DNA of 64,000 bases from Alphaproteobacteria bacterium (GTDB lineage Bacteria; Pseudomonadota; Alphaproteobacteria; UBA2136; UBA6156). The notes under the pieces are model-generated. The model ran no database searches, was not told the origin of the DNA, and was given only the letters and a program-made list of their open reading frames with translations. Location: assembly GCA_027485835.1 (NCBI GenBank), contig JAIXQG010000002.1:450232-514231 (forward strand), given 5' to 3'. The position numbers were made by a program, and so were the translations under genes. Positions 34,845-43,531 of the stretch are shown here, one piece after another (the stretch's first letter is position 1; every line of letters starts with the position of its first letter).

Positions 34845-36692
34845 TTAAGCGGCCTTACGGGACTGCTGCTTCAGGCTTTGTTGAAGTTCCAGCACGAACG
34901 GCGACGCTTCGGGCTGGTGGCGCGTGAATATCAGCGAACCGGCGCTACGGGTGATGGCCAGATAGAGCAGACGGCGTTCGTGGTCGGCATCCGTTCCCAA
35001 CAGTTGGGAGGGCGGTTTAGGCCAATGCTGAGCCGAAGCGTAAGGGATGATGACGGTGCCGAATTGCTGGTTGCGCGTTTCGCGTACCGGCGCCACGACG
35101 ATGGGCGAGGCCATGTCCGGCAGCGTTTCGGTGCGTACGCGCGGCAGAACATCAGTCAGTTTGCCGGAGAGATTGAGCAGCATGTCGGTGGCCAGCAGGG
35201 CGTAAGGGTGCTCGTCTTGCGGCAGGTGCGGCAGCAGCTCGGCCACCAATGCCTTGAAGATCATCCGCGGTGTAAGTGCGGCTTCGGGTGCCCCTGACGG
35301 AACGGGAGGCGCTTGCAGGAGCTGCAAGGAGGTGCGCATGGCACGGCGCACTTGCTGAAGGATAGCCAAGGTGGTCGGCGATTCGTCGGGCAGCGCTGGC
35401 AGCGCAAAGCCGCTGGCGGGCCAGACTTCCGCCCGCAGACCGGCACGGAACAGCGCCGCGACTGTTGTGGCGGGCACGCCAAAGCCCAACAGCACCATGT
35501 GCAGGTGGCCGTTGTTACCCTGGCCGAGCATCAGGTAGAGCAGCGACAGAATGATTTGCGGGGTGCGCTCTTCCCAGATCAGCCGTGCGTAGCTGGCGGG
35601 ATTAAGGCCATGGCGGCGCAAGGCGTGGGTGATGCGTGCCGCCTCGAAGTGGGTGCGCGTGAGAATGCCGATTTGATGACCGGCACCGGCGGTGCGCTTG
35701 CCTTGGGGCAGTTTGGCGAGCAACTCGTGGCAGGTTTCGGCTAAAAACACGTGTTCGGCCGGCGCATTGGGGAAGACTTCGACCCGCAGCACGGCGTGGG
35801 CGCGGGGAGACTCTTTCGCGGCGGGCGCGATATCCAGCGTTTTGGCGACGCGGGTACGGAGCTGGCGCGCGACTTTCTCGATCGCCGGAACTAGGGACGG
35901 CGCCAGACGGTGAGTTTCGGTCAGGTTGAAACGGGTGATGTCGCCCCAGCTTTCAATCGTTTCAATCGCTTTAGGCCCCTGCGCGCCATCTTGCCCAAAG
36001 GCGGTCACATCGTCGTCGCCGGTCAGTTTGAGGGTGACACCGTGAGCTAGGTGCATTTGCAGCCAGATGAGCTGGAGTTCGGTAGCGTCCTGTACATTAT
36101 CCAGCAGCAGGTGGGTAATCGGTAGCGGTGGCACCGAGCCGTCGCGCATGCCAATCACGTGGCGGCGAATAATGTCGTGGCGGTCGGCGAGGCCAAGTTC
36201 TTCCAGCCGCGCCTTATAGGCTTCCACAAACGGATAGTATCGATCGCTTTCCGGCAGCTTTTTGGCGCGGGCCTTGGCGGTGCGCAGAATGTGCTCGGCG
36301 TCTTCCAAGGTGCCCGGAAAGGCTTGGGCGGGAATCAGGCTGCGGAGGATCTCCCGCACCTGATTGTTACTGGCAAAGCTGAAGCTTTGGCCGGCAATAT
36401 GCAGTTGCTGGATGGCGAGGTCGCGCAGCGTACCGGTGCTCAGGCGGTTCCAGATAGCCGCCTGCGACGGTGTGGCCATGGCCTTGAGATACTGGTGACT
36501 GCGGAACGAGAAGGTGGCAAGGCCGACCTTATGGCCGTGGTTGGCCAGATATTCGGCCTGCGCCAGCAACAAGGCGGTTTTACCGCTGCCCGGTGTGCCT
36601 ACTACCAGATTGCTGCCCGTAAAGGTGAGCACCTGCTGTTGCGAGGGTGTCCAGACGTGGCCGGAGGACGAGGGTATGACGGGCTTGCTCAT
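34845..36692 (-). CDS. UvrD/Rep-like superfamily 1 helicase with altered Walker B
   Basis: This 615-residue protein has Walker A GTPGSGKTALL (about 31-41). At the motif II position it has LLLDNVQDATELQL (about 198), where UvrD-like helicases normally read DExQD. GDDDVTAFGQDGA matches motif III (GDxxQxIxxFxGA), and YLAITRSAGSLIF near 579 is motif VI. The missing Glu is the catalytic base for ATP hydrolysis, so the enzyme may bind ATP but hydrolyse it poorly. It starts 2 bases after the transglycosylase stop, so the two genes are co-transcribed. It may handle DNA for the secretion system; that is inference. Confidence 0.75.
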   Translation of the reverse strand: MSKPVIPSSSGHVWTPSQQQVLTFTGSNLVVGTPGSGKTALLLAQAEYLANHGHKVGLATFSFRSHQYLKAMATPSQAAIWNRLSTGTLRDLAIQQLHIAGQSFSFASNNQVREILRSLIPAQAFPGTLEDAEHILRTAKARAKKLPESDRYYPFVEAYKARLEELGLADRHDIIRRHVIGMRDGSVPPLPITHLLLDNVQDATELQLIWLQMHLAHGVTLKLTGDDDVTAFGQDGAQGPKAIETIESWGDITRFNLTETHRLAPSLVPAIEKVARQLRTRVAKTLDIAPAAKESPRAHAVLRVEVFPNAPAEHVFLAETCHELLAKLPQGKRTAGAGHQIGILTRTHFEAARITHALRRHGLNPASYARLIWEERTPQIILSLLYLMLGQGNNGHLHMVLLGFGVPATTVAALFRAGLRAEVWPASGFALPALPDESPTTLAILQQVRRAMRTSLQLLQAPPVPSGAPEAALTPRMIFKALVAELLPHLPQDEHPYALLATDMLLNLSGKLTDVLPRVRTETLPDMASPIVVAPVRETRNQQFGTVIIPYASAQHWPKPPSQLLGTDADHERRLLYLAITRSAGSLIFTRHQPEASPFVLELQQSLKQQSRKAA

Positions 36693-36694
36693 GC

Positions 36695-37453
36695 TTAGGT
36701 GTTCACCCGGTGGATGCGCAGGTACATGTTGTACACGTTGCGGATGTATTTGTTAGCATAGGTGCTGGTGCCGCTGTGGTAACGGCCGACCGAGCCCCAC
36801 CAGTCGCGCGTTTGACGATGCTCCAGCAGATAACGTACGGCGTAGGCGAGGTTGGTGTCCGGATTCAGCGCTTCCTCGATACTGCGGAAATGCTGGCTGT
36901 GGACGCGCCAGTTGATTTGCATCATGCCGACATCGACATTGCGGTAGCCTGCACCAAACATGCTACGCAGAAAGCTGGCAGCCTCGCGCTCGCTGTTAAA
37001 ACGACGCGCGAAGTTAATACCCTCCAACGTGACCGGCGAGCCTGCCGGAATGCTGCCGAGAGCCGCGGCGGCTTCGACCGGTTTGGCCTTATTCAGACGC
37101 ACGCCGAGAGCGCTGACGTTGAAGCGCACAAAGCCTAAATTGCGGTAACGGGTAAAGGCAGCCATGGCTTGCTCGCGCGTAGCGAACTTTTGCGCACCGG
37201 TGCCATTTACTCCGACTGTATAAGGCCATGGCAGCACCCAGCCACGAATGCCTTTACCGGTTTCGACCAGGCTCATGGCGTGAAGTAAACCCGCTGGAAT
37301 ACCGTTGGCGCGTTCAGCTTGGGCAATCAGCATCCAGGCATCGCGGGCGATCAGGGGATCGAAGGGGTCGTTTTCATAGTCGGCATGCACCGGCCGCGCC
37401 AGCATGGCGGACAGCATATAGAGGCATACCCAAAACACCCGAGAAAGGTTCAT
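36695..37453 (-). CDS. Lytic transglycosylase (VirB1-like)
   Basis: This 252-residue protein has a signal peptide (about 1-24, ending PVHA). The SLT fold keeps the catalytic Glu64 (HAMSLVETGKG), VDVGMMQINWRVHS near 173, ALNPDTNLAYAVRYL and VGRYHSG. These enzymes open peptidoglycan locally so that secretion machines or pili can pass. Between the catalytic Glu and the MMQ motif lie about 110 residues with two similar segments (REQAMAAFTRYRNLGF and SEREAASFLRSMFGAGY), more than in the usual WPYTV-type subfamily, perhaps a small internal duplication. It begins a unit after the terminator at 37576. Confidence 0.88.
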   Translation of the reverse strand: MNLSRVFWVCLYMLSAMLARPVHADYENDPFDPLIARDAWMLIAQAERANGIPAGLLHAMSLVETGKGIRGWVLPWPYTVGVNGTGAQKFATREQAMAAFTRYRNLGFVRFNVSALGVRLNKAKPVEAAAALGSIPAGSPVTLEGINFARRFNSEREAASFLRSMFGAGYRNVDVGMMQINWRVHSQHFRSIEEALNPDTNLAYAVRYLLEHRQTRDWWGSVGRYHSGTSTYANKYIRNVYNMYLRIHRVNT

Positions 37454-37575
37454 ACTTTAACTATAGGCGTGGAGATGGCGGATTGCCAAGGGGGAAAGGG
37501 CTGACAGCCCCTTGCGGCGCGGGGTTTTTGTCACGGTTTATGATCATTTGCGACAGAACCATTTAGGGGGACATG

Positions 37576-37600
37576 AAAAAGCGCCCATGGCGGGCGCTTC
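37576..37600 (-). terminator. Rho-independent terminator after TraK
   Basis: On the minus strand AAGCGCCC and GGGCGCTT pair around a short loop and lead into TTTTT, starting 14 bases after the TraK stop. It separates the pilin-TraL-E-K unit from the transglycosylase-helicase unit. Confidence 0.85.
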
Positions 37601-37613
37601 ACAGGAACTTGAT

Positions 37614-38336
37614 TTAGCGCAGGAAGATAAGGAGCAGAACGCCCTTGTCATTCGGCTGGCCTGCCGGTGCAAGGCGCAGGTTTTCCATGCTGGCAAAGCG
37701 GAGGTTGCCCCACTCGGTGGTTTTCGGGATGACGATGGCGGGTAGGTTCACCTCGTTCGGCACACTGTTCTCATTCCGCACGTGCACCACCAGACCGGTC
37801 ATGGTCGGCGATTGCCAGATTTCGGAGAGGTCAAAGGTCATGCCGCTGCCACGGAACCAGTTGGGCACCACGTAGGTTTCGCGGGTGATACCGGGCACGT
37901 CGATATCCTGAGCCATGGCACGGATGAGGTCGTGTGGCCCCATTTTTGAAGCGACGGATTCCTTAAGCTGCTTCATGGCAACGCCGTCGACGATTTCGAT
38001 ATAGGTACGGTAAGGCACGTCGGTGGTCAGAACCAGAATGTAGGTGTTACCGCTTTGGCCGACAAAGAAGCCGCGGGTGGCCATCTTCGGCAACAGCGAC
38101 TGGAACATGATGGCTTGGCCGTTATAGCCATCGAGTGGCTTACCGTCGATGTAGCTCGGGTTTTCGAGTGTCACCGCCTTGATTGGCTCCGGGAACATCA
38201 CCTGCGTGTAGTCTCCTGTGGAAAGCCCGATGGTGAGTGGCTTGGTGGGGCTGCGCCAAACGAGGGTGTCGGCATGGATGCCGCTGAGCGCCAGCAAGGC
38301 CATGGCGAGGGTCAGTAGAGTGAGGCGCATACGCAT
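37614..38336 (-). CDS. TraK/VirB9-like secretin-domain protein
   Basis: This 240-residue protein has a signal peptide (ending about residue 22, SGIHA-DT). TraK forms the outer-membrane ring of F-type systems with TraV and TraB. The early VMFPEPIKAVTLENPSYIDG strands and the later ILVLTTDVPYRTYIEIV fit the TraK fold. MTFDLSEIWQSPTMTGLVVHV and the terminal beta strands match the C-terminal domain that TraV binds. GGAG lies 7 bases before the ATG. The order TraL-TraE-TraK on one strand is the F-plasmid order, which supports all three calls. Confidence 0.75.
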   Translation of the reverse strand: MRMRLTLLTLAMALLALSGIHADTLVWRSPTKPLTIGLSTGDYTQVMFPEPIKAVTLENPSYIDGKPLDGYNGQAIMFQSLLPKMATRGFFVGQSGNTYILVLTTDVPYRTYIEIVDGVAMKQLKESVASKMGPHDLIRAMAQDIDVPGITRETYVVPNWFRGSGMTFDLSEIWQSPTMTGLVVHVRNENSVPNEVNLPAIVIPKTTEWGNLRFASMENLRLAPAGQPNDKGVLLLIFLR

Positions 38337-38349
38337 GAGTTATCTCCTT

Positions 38350-39018
38350 TTACAGATTACCGGCCGCAGCAGGCGGAAGTTTAGGGGCTTGCAGAGGGTT
38401 CACCAGCAGTTTTTCATAATATTTGGTCAGCAGAAAACCGTAGGGGTTGACCGGGCTGGCAAAGACTTTTTGGAACGTCATCTGGATTTCCATCGGAGAC
38501 CCTTCAGCAAGGGTACCCCCGACTATGGTGCTGATTTGGCCGCGCACATTTACGTCGCGAAATTCCACACCATTTTCGCGGCGCTTCTTCACTTCCGGCA
38601 AAACGGTACGGTCGGGCACGAAGAATGAGGAGCGACGGTCAGAGACGGAGTCGCGCACTTTACGTTCAAAATACGGTTGTGAGTCGGTTTGCAGAGCTGG
38701 TCCCATATACGGGTAAAGACCTTTGTACAACTGAGCAATGTTAGCTGGCGTGTAAGAATTCAGAGACTGTGTGACAAAGTCGGCAAAGAGGTAAATCAGG
38801 CGATCTTCTTCTGTCGGGCTGTACACGCCGGTAGTGGCATCCGGCACCACTATCACGGGATAGCGAATGCGTTGGGCATTCATTTCGGCTTGCAGATTCT
38901 GATTTTCCACCAACTGACACATGCTGACCAAGCACAGAACCAATACGCACAGCAGCAAAATACCGGCTACCCGGTGGGCACGGTCGATAATGGCACCTGC
39001 GCGCGCGACAAAATCCAT
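38350..39018 (-). CDS. TraE-like inner-membrane pilus assembly protein
   Basis: This 222-residue protein has one N-terminal membrane helix (about 14-34, VAGILLLCVLVLCLVSM) and a periplasmic domain. The family pattern is visible: helix and polar stretch (NQNLQAEMNAQR), VVPDATTGVYS, a run of helices with VTQSLNSYTPANIAQLYKGLYPYMGP, then strands with NVRGQISTIVGG. TraE of F-type systems is an inner-membrane component compared with VirB5 or VirB8 in different accounts. AGGAGAAG lies 6 bases before the ATG. It sits 13 bases before TraK and 124 bases after TraL. Confidence 0.75.
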   Translation of the reverse strand: MDFVARAGAIIDRAHRVAGILLLCVLVLCLVSMCQLVENQNLQAEMNAQRIRYPVIVVPDATTGVYSPTEEDRLIYLFADFVTQSLNSYTPANIAQLYKGLYPYMGPALQTDSQPYFERKVRDSVSDRRSSFFVPDRTVLPEVKKRRENGVEFRDVNVRGQISTIVGGTLAEGSPMEIQMTFQKVFASPVNPYGFLLTKYYEKLLVNPLQAPKLPPAAAGNL

Positions 39019-39142
39019 TCTGGTTCTTCTCCTTGCGCGTCAGACTAACTGCTTTTGCAGCGGTTGGGGAGTGGGCTGTTGCGAAAACAGGCAGGAACGC
39101 GGGAGGGAGCTGGGTTTTTAGGTCACTAAAACCGAGCTGTTT

Positions 39143-39409
39143 TTAAACTTCAAACCGTGGAGAATGTTTTGGGCCAGGGCGCATTTTGCCAAATCTGACG
39201 TGACGGTAAGCAAGACGCATCGCCAAACCTTCCGGTTTATCCAACGTAATTTTGTACATCACATAGGTGGCAATGGCCCCTACCAACAATGCCACCAGTG
39301 CCTTGCTGAACAGAAAGAGCGTCATGTAATAGAAAAACAGAAACGTGACGGCATATTCCGGCGTACGGTTCGGTTTATCGATATTACGGGGCACCTGACG
39401 CATTTGCAT
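39143..39409 (-). CDS. TraL/VirB3-like inner-membrane protein
   Basis: This 88-residue protein begins with the family's (V/I)PRNIDKP motif, followed by PEYAVTFLFFYYMTLFLFSKALVALLVGAI as one or two membrane segments and a basic cytoplasmic end. TraL/VirB3 works next to the VirB4/TraC ATPase in pilus assembly. It starts 9 bases after the stop of the second pilin-like gene and precedes TraE, as in F-type clusters. The start may be the ATG at 39409 or the one two codons later. Confidence 0.8.
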   Translation of the reverse strand: MQMRQVPRNIDKPNRTPEYAVTFLFFYYMTLFLFSKALVALLVGAIATYVMYKITLDKPEGLAMRLAYRHVRFGKMRPGPKHSPRFEV

Positions 39410-39418
39410 GGGGCACGG

Positions 39419-39739
39419 CTACTTTCCGCACTGTCCGCCAAGAGCTTCGGCGATCGGGCACGCTATGAAGCGCAGGCCATTATAAACACCCGGCGCCATG
39501 GTGATGAGGACCCCGAGAATAACCGTAAAGACAGCACCGCCGGTATCACCCTTCACAAAAATGATTATCCCCATAATTGTAACAGCAAGGCCTAAAAATA
39601 AACCAATATTTCCTGTCAGGATAGTCACCAGAAGATCCAGCTCAACCGCCCCAACATCACTAGAACCAGTTGATTGGGCATAAGCAGTAGCGGCACTCAT
39701 AAGGAGTGCCGCTACAACCGTAAGCAAGAGTTTGTTCAC
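39419..39739 (-). CDS. VirB2/TraA-like pilin (second copy)
   Basis: This protein has about 106 residues if translation begins at the GTG at 39739, with GGAT 7 bases upstream and 19 bases after the previous pilin stop. A longer frame to 39847 overlaps that gene and has no signal-like start. The signal peptide ends near ATAYA-QS. Two hydrophobic segments follow (TGNIGLFLGLAVTIMGIIIF and a second with AVFTVILGVLITMAPGV), as in VirB2 pilins. Unlike its neighbour it has two Cys near the C-terminus (FIACPIAEALGGQCGK), perhaps a disulfide. Confidence 0.75.
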   Translation of the reverse strand: MNKLLLTVVAALLMSAATAYAQSTGSSDVGAVELDLLVTILTGNIGLFLGLAVTIMGIIIFVKGDTGGAVFTVILGVLITMAPGVYNGLRFIACPIAEALGGQCGK

Positions 39740-39758
39740 GCAATTGATCCTAAACGGA

Positions 39759-40130
39759 TTAGTTAGCACCAGTCGATTGTGCTTCGTTGACTTCGTAAGC
39801 ATCGCCACCGAAACCTTCGACAACACCAACTGCCATATCGCGTGCACCCTTGAAAATACCCGGTGCCATGGTCAGCAATACACCACCGACAACCATAGTA
39901 AGGCCCGCCGCGGTTTTTTGACCGATAATCCAGGTCCACAAGCCGAGAACGGTAATACCGAGGCCAATCAGAAGACCAATGTTACCGGTAATGACACTTA
40001 CCAGTGTTTGGGATGCGGCAGCACCTGCATCGCCTACATCGCCAGTACCTTGGGCAAAAGCGGGATTTGCTACCACGAGAGCCATAAAGGCCATAGCAGC
40101 TACACTGAAGAGAAGAGTGCGTTGATTCAT
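39759..40130 (-). CDS. VirB2/TraA-like pilin (first copy)
   Basis: This 123-residue protein has a signal peptide ending NPAFA-QG and two hydrophobic segments (TGNIGLLIGLGITVLGLWTWII and LTMVVGGVLLTMAPGIF) flanking a short loop, the VirB2/TraA pilin plan. AAAGGAG lies 9 bases before the ATG, and a good promoter is 27 bases further up, so it is likely well expressed. It is followed by a related pilin gene that differs in the loop and C-terminus, pointing to duplication. The pilin would form the conjugation-type pilus of the secretion core. Confidence 0.8.
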   Translation of the reverse strand: MNQRTLLFSVAAMAFMALVVANPAFAQGTGDVGDAGAAASQTLVSVITGNIGLLIGLGITVLGLWTWIIGQKTAAGLTMVVGGVLLTMAPGIFKGARDMAVGVVEGFGGDAYEVNEAQSTGAN

Positions 40131-40156
40131 AAGTTTGAGTCTCCTTTATGTCTTTG

Positions 40157-40184
40157 ATTATGGAATGCTGAGGTGAGTTTGCAA
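40157..40184 (-). promoter_or_regulatory. Probable sigma-70 promoter of the pilin-TraL-TraE-TraK unit
   Basis: TTGCAA (40184-40179) and CATAAT (40162-40157) are 16 bases apart on the minus strand and lie 27 bases before the first pilin ATG, in a short AT-rich gap after the previous gene. Confidence 0.5.
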
Positions 40185-40219
40185 GTGTTTTACCAAAAAA
40201 AGTGCGTACAGGCCGGTGC

Positions 40220-41737
40220 TTAACGCGTTGGGGGTGTGGCTTCGGTAACAACAAGCAGCTGCGACTGGCCGAACTGTGTGAAGAGAAGCGGGAAGCCGTA
40301 AGACGCCTTAACCTGTTGGTTCAGTTGCGCTAAAACCTGTTCGACAGGCGCTTCGGCAGTCAGCGACCATTTGTCGGTGAGGAGTTTCTTGTTGGCGCCA
40401 GCCAGTTGCCAGTCGGCCTTCCACGGGCCGGCTTGCGGCGCGGCCTGTTTGAGAACGTCGGTGAGGATTTCCGGTAGGGTTTTGCCATTCGCGACGATCG
40501 TCACCGGCGTGTCCATCAGTTGCAGCGGCACGGCGGGAGGTGCGCCCACGCCATTCACCACGACGTTTTGGCCGGCGTTCATGGCAAGCGCACGATCCAT
40601 CATGGTTTCGGCCTCCGACTTCAGGCGGGCGGCTTCGCGCAGCTTGATTTGTTGCTCCTGCATTTTGGCGGCGGAGGCGAGCTGTTCGGCTTCGGCAATT
40701 TTGGCGGCGGCTTGCAGAATCAGCTCGCGGCGTGAGACATCGGCTTGTTGTTCGGCCACTTTCAGGTCGGAGCTGAGGGTGCTGATCTGGGCCTGATAAA
40801 CTTTTTCCTTCTGCGCCTTTTCGGCGTTCAGGCGCTGGGCAAGCTCTTCAATCTGGGCCAGACGCTGCTGGGTGGCCTTCAACTGGCCTTCCAGCTCGGC
40901 TTCCTTTTGCCGCCATTCGGTGCGGGCGGCGACGGTGACATCGCGGTTGCGTTGGGCGCGTTCCAAGGTTTCGGCGTGGCGGCGCTGTTCTTCCTGTACC
41001 TGACGTTCGCGTTCGCGTAGCTGGGCGGTCAGCTTAGCCATGTTGTCTTGCTCGGCTTGGGCGCGGTTGCTTTTGACGATGTTGTTCAGGTTACGTTCGG
41101 CGGCGGCCGCGGCTTCGTCGCTGCGCGCGGCGTAGACATCATCCTGATTTTGCCATGAGGCTAATGTCGCCAGTACGGGATCGGGCTTGCTGACTGCCGC
41201 AACCTGCACCGGAGCTGCGGGGACTGTGGCTTTTGCCGGGCCTGCGGCGGGCTCGATGCGCGAGAGGTCGGTTTGCACCAACTGGGTGCCTTCCGGCAGC
41301 AGTTCCGACTTCAGGCGAATGGTGGGGATCGGCTCGAGATCCGGCAAATCGCCTGCTGTTTTATTCGCTTTACCGTCAAAGAACTTCAGCGAAATGGAGG
41401 GGTCGCTTTGGCGCTGGTTGGATTGGGCACGGCCATCGAAGAGCATTTCGGCGGAGTCGCACGGCTCGCCATTTTTATCGAAGAGGAAACGGTCGTCGCC
41501 ACGGGTGGTGCCGACCGTAACACCGAGGCCTGGGCCGGAGCAGTCATCGGTAGCGCCGGTAATGCTGTTACCTTTAGAGACACCGGTGACGAGCGCGGAC
41601 TCGGCAATCACTACCCCTTCGTCGCTCAGGCGCGGTGCCTCAAATGCTGTGGGGCGCGAGACCGGCACAGCCGCACAGCCTGCCAGCAGGGTGGATGCGG
41701 TGAGAGTGAGAAGAATAGGACTGCGCATGAGGTTCAT
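40220..41737 (-). CDS. TcpQ/PilL-like lipoprotein with coiled coil (C-terminal copy A)
   Basis: This lipoprotein of about 505 residues has lipobox LLAGC near residue 20. The middle (about 180-390) is a long Glu/Gln/Arg/Ala coiled coil, probably extending through the periplasm. The last 95 residues form a TcpQ/PilL-like C-terminal domain (ILTDVLKQAAPQAGPWKADW.., then LLTDKWSLTAEAPVEQVLAQL), shared with the next gene upstream. TcpQ/PilL proteins help the secretin of type IVb pili. The ATG at 41737 overlaps the stop of that paralogue (TGATG), so the two are translationally coupled. Confidence 0.7.
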   Translation of the reverse strand: MNLMRSPILLTLTASTLLAGCAAVPVSRPTAFEAPRLSDEGVVIAESALVTGVSKGNSITGATDDCSGPGLGVTVGTTRGDDRFLFDKNGEPCDSAEMLFDGRAQSNQRQSDPSISLKFFDGKANKTAGDLPDLEPIPTIRLKSELLPEGTQLVQTDLSRIEPAAGPAKATVPAAPVQVAAVSKPDPVLATLASWQNQDDVYAARSDEAAAAAERNLNNIVKSNRAQAEQDNMAKLTAQLRERERQVQEEQRRHAETLERAQRNRDVTVAARTEWRQKEAELEGQLKATQQRLAQIEELAQRLNAEKAQKEKVYQAQISTLSSDLKVAEQQADVSRRELILQAAAKIAEAEQLASAAKMQEQQIKLREAARLKSEAETMMDRALAMNAGQNVVVNGVGAPPAVPLQLMDTPVTIVANGKTLPEILTDVLKQAAPQAGPWKADWQLAGANKKLLTDKWSLTAEAPVEQVLAQLNQQVKASYGFPLLFTQFGQSQLLVVTEATPPTR

Positions 41738-43413
41738 CAATCGGAAATGACAATAACACGTTCGGCATCGAACAGGCTGACGCTGAGTTTTACGCCCCGG
41801 TCATTCACAATGTACTGGGCGAGATAGCTGACAAACTCTTCAAACGGCGCTTCGGCGTCGAGACTGAATTTTTCGGTCAGCAGGTCCTTGTTCGGTTCGG
41901 AGATTTTCCAGCGGATTTGCCACGGGCCGGTAAATGGCTCGGCGTGCTTCAGAATACCCGCAAGCATTTCTTCTAGCGTCTGGTCATCCTGGTGGACCAC
42001 GACCTTGTACTGACGGATATCCATCCAGTCGGCGCGGTTGCGGGCGCGCATCAGGCTGGTGCCTTGTGCCGACCATGACTGTTGGCCACCCAGTACGGCA
42101 TTGCCGGCGGCGGGGCTGATGGCGGCAAGTTGTGCGTCGCTCGGCACGGCGGCGTCGGGCGCGCGGCCGCCTTCCGGTGCCAGCAGTTGGGCGATGCGCA
42201 GGCGGTTGGGGTCGAGTTGTTCGGTTTCTGACAGTTCGTGGTCCGGGCCAAGGGTTGTGCGGGCGCTTTCGGTCGGCGTGGTGGTGGTGCCGGTCGCTAT
42301 GCCTTGCAATTCGTCGGCCACGGCTTTGCGGATGGCGAAGACGACTTTGTCGTCGCGGGTAATCACATCGCGGGCGGCGTCGGCCAGAGCACTGGTCATG
42401 CCTGGATCTTTGTCCTGAACCGCACTGCGGGCGACGCTGCGGATGTAGTCTTGCCCATCCTTAAGCGTTTGCAGCGCCAGAGCGCGGAATTCCGGCGTGG
42501 ATTCGGCCATGGTTTGCTCGGCAATCGCGCGGATTTGCGCGGGTTCGATTTTCTGGGCGGCCGTTTGCTGCTGAAGCGCGGCAACACTGGCGGCGACGGC
42601 ATTGGCTTTTTCTTCCGCCAGTTTTTCCGCTTGGGCGCTTGCGGCGGTCCACATCACGCCCATGCGCTTGTTGGTGCGTTCATCCAACGCGGCAAGGCTT
42701 TGGTTGGTGGCGGAGGCCAACGATGCCATGGTGGCAGAGGTTGCGGCTTGTGCTTCGGCCAGCTGGCGGTCGGCATAAATACGCAGCGCGGCGGCGACGC
42801 TGGCGGTTTCGGAGCTGGCCAGCGCGCGGTTTTCGGCCGAAACCTTACGTAGTTCGGCAATCTGGTTTTGGGTCAGGTTATCGCGCGTTTGCGCTTGGGC
42901 CATGGCCAGTTGCAAACGGTCTTCCATTTGCGCCAGCTGCTGGTTACTGCTTTGCCAGTTCTGCGAGTTGCTCTCGGCCACCTGACGCATCGAACGCACG
43001 CTTTCTTCCGCCAAACGGGCCACGCTGGAGGCCGTTGTAGTTTGTTGGCGTAGTTCCTTCTCTTGCTGCGCGACCTGGTTCTGCATGCGTTCCACCGTTT
43101 CGCGGAGACGTTTGAGTTCATCGGTCGGTTGAGGAACGGCGGCCGTGGTGGCTACGGGTACATCGTCTCCGACACGGCGCCATAAAACGGTGCCTTTGCG
43201 AACCACCGGCTCGGCGGTGGCATCCGTCATGACTTCGGTGGTTTCCAAGCTGGCGTAGCGGGTACCGTCGGTTCCACTCCGGCTGATACTGGCGGCGGCA
43301 CTGTGATTTTCGTTCGAGACGCTGGCGGTTGGGCTTACGGCACAGCCCGCGAGGGTCAGGCCAAGGGCCGTTCCCACCAGAGCGGTACGCGAAAGGGTGT
43401 GCAACACTGTCAT
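41737..43413 (-). CDS. TcpQ/PilL-like lipoprotein with coiled coil (copy B)
   Basis: This 558-residue lipoprotein has lipobox TLAGC near residue 24, a long coiled coil (about 100-330) and a C-terminal TcpQ-like domain (TLEEMLAGILKHAEPFTGPW.. and LLTEKFSLDAEAPFEEFVSYL). It parallels the following 505-residue protein in domain order, so the pair probably arose by duplication, although the middle parts differ. It should sit in the outer membrane beside the type IVb pilus secretin. No strong ribosome site is seen before the ATG at 43413. Confidence 0.7.
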   Translation of the reverse strand: MTVLHTLSRTALVGTALGLTLAGCAVSPTASVSNENHSAAASISRSGTDGTRYASLETTEVMTDATAEPVVRKGTVLWRRVGDDVPVATTAAVPQPTDELKRLRETVERMQNQVAQQEKELRQQTTTASSVARLAEESVRSMRQVAESNSQNWQSSNQQLAQMEDRLQLAMAQAQTRDNLTQNQIAELRKVSAENRALASSETASVAAALRIYADRQLAEAQAATSATMASLASATNQSLAALDERTNKRMGVMWTAASAQAEKLAEEKANAVAASVAALQQQTAAQKIEPAQIRAIAEQTMAESTPEFRALALQTLKDGQDYIRSVARSAVQDKDPGMTSALADAARDVITRDDKVVFAIRKAVADELQGIATGTTTTPTESARTTLGPDHELSETEQLDPNRLRIAQLLAPEGGRAPDAAVPSDAQLAAISPAAGNAVLGGQQSWSAQGTSLMRARNRADWMDIRQYKVVVHQDDQTLEEMLAGILKHAEPFTGPWQIRWKISEPNKDLLTEKFSLDAEAPFEEFVSYLAQYIVNDRGVKLSVSLFDAERVIVISD

Positions 43414-43531
43414 GCTGGCTGGATTGTGCCGCGCACAGGCCGCTTAGCCAAGTGTTGCGCATGGTTTCGGCGCTTTTGAGACGGCGGGCTGTGGGAAATT
43501 GGCACCGCCACAAAACGGGCTTAGCAAGGCG

